DNA of 8,197 nt, taken from assembly GCA_001871075.1 (NCBI GenBank), contig MNUP01000037.1, positions 1 to 8,197 on the forward strand. Direction: 5' to 3'. This document shows positions 6,272 through 8,197 of the stretch, piece after piece. The number at the start of each line of letters is the position of its first letter. The stretch's first letter is position 1. The stretch is from Candidatus Desantisbacteria bacterium CG1_02_49_89. Lineage in GTDB: Bacteria > Desantisbacteria > UBA1551. The translations under genes and the position numbers were made by a program. The notes under the pieces were generated by a model. The model saw nothing but the letters and a program-made list of their open reading frames with translations. It was not told the DNA's origin and did not search any database.

Positions 6272-6323
6272 ACCGAGAATGTTGAACTGAAAGTTCAAAG
6301 TTCCGCTCTCCGTTCTCATCGGT
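6272..6323. repeat. Composite stem-loop with inner 7-bp hairpin
   Basis: The inner stem TTGAACT (6282-6288) / AGTTCAA (6292-6298) closes on GAA. An outer imperfect stem pairs ACCGAGAA (6272-6279) with TTCTCATCGGT (6313-6323), leaving a small bulge. It is the most structured part of the 185-bp segment between the two tRNA 3'-end copies. Confidence 0.5.
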
Positions 6324-6338
6324 CCTTTGTATTTTTTC

Positions 6339-6366
6339 ACGCACGACGTATGACGCACGACGTGTT
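6339..6366. repeat. 14-bp (2 x 7) tandem tract
   Basis: The units are ACGCACG, ACGTATG, ACGCACG, ACGTGTT; the 11-mer ACGCACGACGT occurs twice, 14 bp apart. It begins 22 bp beyond the 3' end of tRNA-Met. Confidence 0.65.
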
Positions 6367-6387
6367 TTTCTTTTGCGGTAGTTAAAA

Positions 6388-6461
6388 TAGCGGCGGACCG
6401 ATTCGAACGGTCGACCCTACGGGTATGAGCCGTATGCTCTAACCAGCTGAGCTACGCCGCC
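6388..6461 (-). tRNA. Elongator tRNA-Met (anticodon CAU)
   Basis: All arms fold: acceptor GGCGGCG pairs with CGCCGCT (G1-U72 wobble), D-arm GCTC/GAGC, anticodon stem TACGG/CCGTA around the loop CTCATAC (anticodon CAT), variable loop GGGTC and T-stem GACCG/CGGTC around TTCGAAT, with discriminator A73. The total is 74 nt and CCA is not encoded. The start pairing rules out an initiator, which has an unpaired 1-72. The CAU anticodon could also be tRNA-Ile2, the TilS substrate, but the acceptor, the TACGG anticodon stem, the ATACC continuation and the CGCCGCTA end resemble elongator Met genes of Firmicutes as I recall them. The first 10 nt overlap the end of the recombinase gene. Confidence 0.93.
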
Positions 6462-8038
6462 ATTAGTTTTGGCTCGACATGCGCTTCGAACTTTCCTATA
6501 GGCAATCTAAATATTATTTCAACCTTCCCATCATGGCCTATTTTGACTTGTTTAAAGATGGCTCCAATCAGGTTCTTTTTTTCATTTATATCTGCCGCTT
6601 CGAAGTAATCATCAAATCTTTCAATAATGTCTTTTGTAAAATTAGTATCGGCTTCAGCGAGCTGTTGGTTGGAACGTTCAACCCTAATGTTATTAAGCTC
6701 TGCCCCAATTTTATTTTGCTTCGAAGATATGATTTCAAATTTCTCTGCAAAATTTTTCTTATCTATTTTTGATTCCTTGAATTGTTCGATTAAAGTCTTT
6801 TCTTGTCCTTCCAATATTTGTAAATTACTGTACAAAGATTTCTCGTTTCTGATAAGGTTTTCTAAATCGGGGCCTGTTTCTCTTTTAACTTCATCAACAA
6901 TCCTTTTTATTTCTGGTAACTTATTCTTCAATTTTTTCATTTGCATAATCAAAAACGGTTCAATAATTTCTTGACGGATGGACTTCACCTTACATTCTTT
7001 GCAATACTCTGTCTCTATGTCCCGACCGCGCTTCCATCGATTGCACCTGTAATACCTTTCAACAACTCCATTATCTCGGGTCTTACACCAACCTTCAAGT
7101 GTCATATCACAAGGTGTAAAATGGATTAAATTAGTGAATAAGTATTCGGCATTGTTGTGTTTTGTTAATTTCCCTGACCTATTTTTTATCTTTTCCTGAA
7201 CAGCATCAAAAATAGGTCTGCTTATTATCGGCTCATGATGGTCTTTTATTACAATCCAACGTTCAGGTTCGTTCTCGAATGTTCTTTTTTTACCTTCAAT
7301 CTTTTCAAAAAATGTCTTATTCCAGGCAAAGTCTCCGGCATATGCAGGATTTTTTAATATTTTCATAATAGTGTTTTGCGAGAATTGTTTTCTTAAGCGC
7401 GTTGTTATGCCAATGCTTTTTAAATAGCGGGGAAGCTTTCTCATTGTTCCCATATTTTCATAGAGATATTTTTCAAAAATCGTTTTTATTACACCAGAGC
7501 GTATCGGGTCTACCACAAATTTTTTATCAATCAACTTATATCCATCTGGTACATTCCCACCAAGGTAATTGCCCATGGTAGCGCTTTTTTCCATCCCCAG
7601 TTGGACCCTTTCAGCAATTGATTCCCTCTCCCATTCCGCGAAAACTGCAAGCATTCCCAAAAGAGCTTTTCCCGAAGAAGTCGTAGTGTCAAAGGACTCT
7701 GTTGCGCTTTTGAATCCTACCTCATTGGACTCAAAAGCGTCTTCCAAAAGCCACAATAAATCTCTTAACGACCTTGATAATCGGTCTAATCGATAGACAA
7801 GAACGATGTCAAACTTCCTGTGTTTGGCATCTTCAATCAATCTTGTCAGTTCGGGTCGATAAATATCTCTAGCGCTACATCCCGCGTCCTTATAAATATC
7901 AACGACTGTCCATTTTTGAAATTCCGCAAAACGTTTTAATGTGTCCTCTTGAGCATCTAGTGAAAATCCTGTCTTTGCTTGCTCATCCGAAGAAACACGA
8001 ATATAAAAAACTACCTTTTTCTTAGGGGTCTCCCGCAT
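6452..8038 (-). CDS. Large serine recombinase (site-specific integrase/resolvase family)
   Basis: This enzyme family cuts and rejoins DNA through a serine-DNA intermediate to integrate or excise mobile elements. From the ATG at 8038 the product is 528 residues. The resolvase domain (about 8-152) has FYIRVSSDEQ with catalytic Ser16, and YRLDRLSR at 82-89 with Arg86 and Arg89. The recombinase domain (about 160-288) contains KNPAYAGDFAWNKT. A zinc-ribbon region (about 298-350) has Cys310, 318, 332, 346 and 349, an unusual spacing. A coiled coil (about 367-462) precedes a C-terminal strand segment. The frame is open to 8077, but those upstream Met codons lie at or upstream of the promoter -10 box, whereas the ATG at 8038 has AAGGAG 9 nt upstream, so 8038 is chosen. 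The gene is visibly more AT-rich than the housekeeping genes, which supports transfer. Its last two codons and stop (GCG GCG TAG) are the first 9-10 nt of tRNA-Met. Confidence 0.93.
   Translation of the reverse strand: MRETPKKKVVFYIRVSSDEQAKTGFSLDAQEDTLKRFAEFQKWTVVDIYKDAGCSARDIYRPELTRLIEDAKHRKFDIVLVYRLDRLSRSLRDLLWLLEDAFESNEVGFKSATESFDTTTSSGKALLGMLAVFAEWERESIAERVQLGMEKSATMGNYLGGNVPDGYKLIDKKFVVDPIRSGVIKTIFEKYLYENMGTMRKLPRYLKSIGITTRLRKQFSQNTIMKILKNPAYAGDFAWNKTFFEKIEGKKRTFENEPERWIVIKDHHEPIISRPIFDAVQEKIKNRSGKLTKHNNAEYLFTNLIHFTPCDMTLEGWCKTRDNGVVERYYRCNRWKRGRDIETEYCKECKVKSIRQEIIEPFLIMQMKKLKNKLPEIKRIVDEVKRETGPDLENLIRNEKSLYSNLQILEGQEKTLIEQFKESKIDKKNFAEKFEIISSKQNKIGAELNNIRVERSNQQLAEADTNFTKDIIERFDDYFEAADINEKKNLIGAIFKQVKIGHDGKVEIIFRLPIGKFEAHVEPKLMAA
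6495..6522 (-). promoter_or_regulatory. Candidate tRNA-Met promoter inside the recombinase 3' end
   Basis: On the minus strand TTGAAA (6522-6517) is followed after 16 bp by TATAGG (6500-6495). Start of transcription would fall about 27 nt before the tRNA. It lies in recombinase coding sequence, so if real the element would bring its own promoter to the tRNA it interrupts. Matches are moderate and chance is a real alternative. Confidence 0.3.
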
Positions 8039-8047
8039 AGCAATCGA

Positions 8048-8053
8048 CTCCTT
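8048..8053 (-). promoter_or_regulatory. Recombinase ribosome binding site
   Basis: AAGGAG on the minus strand ends 9 nt before the ATG at 8038 and decides the start over the two upstream in-frame Met codons. Confidence 0.85.
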
Positions 8054-8067
8054 AATATATTTCATAT

Positions 8068-8096
8068 AGTATAACAAATAAAAGTAAAAAATGCAA
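8068..8096 (-). promoter_or_regulatory. Sigma-70-type promoter of the recombinase
   Basis: On the minus strand TTGCAT (8096-8091) is followed after exactly 17 bp by TATACT (8073-8068), with TGT just before the -10 as in an extended -10 promoter. Transcription would begin near 8061, giving a leader of about 22 nt containing the AAGGAG site. Bases 8097-8197 upstream are AT-rich with T-runs and show no gene or second promoter I can support. Confidence 0.7.
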
Positions 8097-8197
8097 GTAA
8101 AAAGTCGTTTTTATCCTGATTATACCATCCAAAACATCGTCCGCTGCGGCATTATTCTTTCTTTTTTTTGGGAATATCGCTCTTTTTTTTATATTGT

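Larger units (their letters stand above)
5972..6387. other. 416-bp gene-free region between tRNA-Met and tilS
   Basis: No credible open frame or known RNA family is seen. The region contains a candidate tilS promoter (5986-6013), three short-period tandem tracts (6009-6044, 6132-6170, 6339-6366), three perfect hairpins with 3-nt loops (6086-6104, 6205-6221, 6282-6298) and a 17-bp copy of the tRNA-Met 3' end (6183-6199). On the minus strand it is the trailer of the tRNA and the leader of tilS. A clear intrinsic terminator for the tRNA transcript is not visible. Confidence 0.6.

Noticed and set aside
6388-6461. Initiator tRNA-fMet
   Set aside because: Positions 1 and 72 form a G-U pair, whereas bacterial initiators have an unpaired 1-72, and the anticodon stem lacks the three G-C pairs typical of initiators.
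8039-8077. Longer recombinase start at 8077 or 8065
   Set aside because: The 8077 codon lies in the promoter spacer and 8065 lies upstream of the expected transcript start; only the 8038 ATG has a well-placed AAGGAG.

Overview
The window reads almost entirely on the minus strand. In transcription order, from high to low coordinates, it holds a serine recombinase, an elongator tRNA-Met(CAU), tilS, ftsH, folE, folP and a partial pdxJ cut by the left window edge. The housekeeping proteins are typical of bacteria. FtsH with its membrane anchor, DXP-dependent vitamin B6 synthesis (PdxJ), bacterial folate synthesis (FolE, FolP) and TilS all fit a free-living or weakly host-dependent bacterium. The moderate GC of the core genes and the AT-rich, repeat-filled intergenic gaps recall uncultivated phyla such as Omnitrophota, but that is an impression from style and not a demonstrated placement.

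Region 1-4525 carries pdxJ, folP, folE and ftsH. They share one strand but are separated by gaps of about 110-280 bp, so they form a loose cluster, not a tightly packed operon. Each gap contains short-period tandem repeats (7 or 9 bp units, different words in each gap) and inverted repeats. The folE-folP gap is bounded by imperfect inverted repeats and holds a pair of abutting GC-rich hairpins and two further palindromes. Region 4526-5971 is tilS. TilS, FolE/FolP and PdxJ serve tRNA decoding, folate and PLP supply. FtsH handles membrane-protein quality control. The adjacency of tilS and ftsH is a common bacterial arrangement; the hpt gene often found between them is absent.

Region 5972-6387 (416 bp) has no gene. 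It holds a dense set of structures: a candidate tilS promoter, three separate period-7 tandem tracts, three perfect hairpins with 3-nt loops, and a 17-bp copy of the tRNA-Met 3' end lying 202 bp downstream of the intact tRNA.

Region 6388-8197 is the accessory part. An AT-rich large serine recombinase gene, with its own strong promoter and ribosome binding site, runs straight into the tRNA-Met gene: its last two codons and stop codon are the first bases of the tRNA. This looks like the inner end of an integrated element joined to the 5' end of a tRNA gene. The rest of the element, if present, lies beyond the right edge. Bases 8097-8197 are AT-rich and show no gene.
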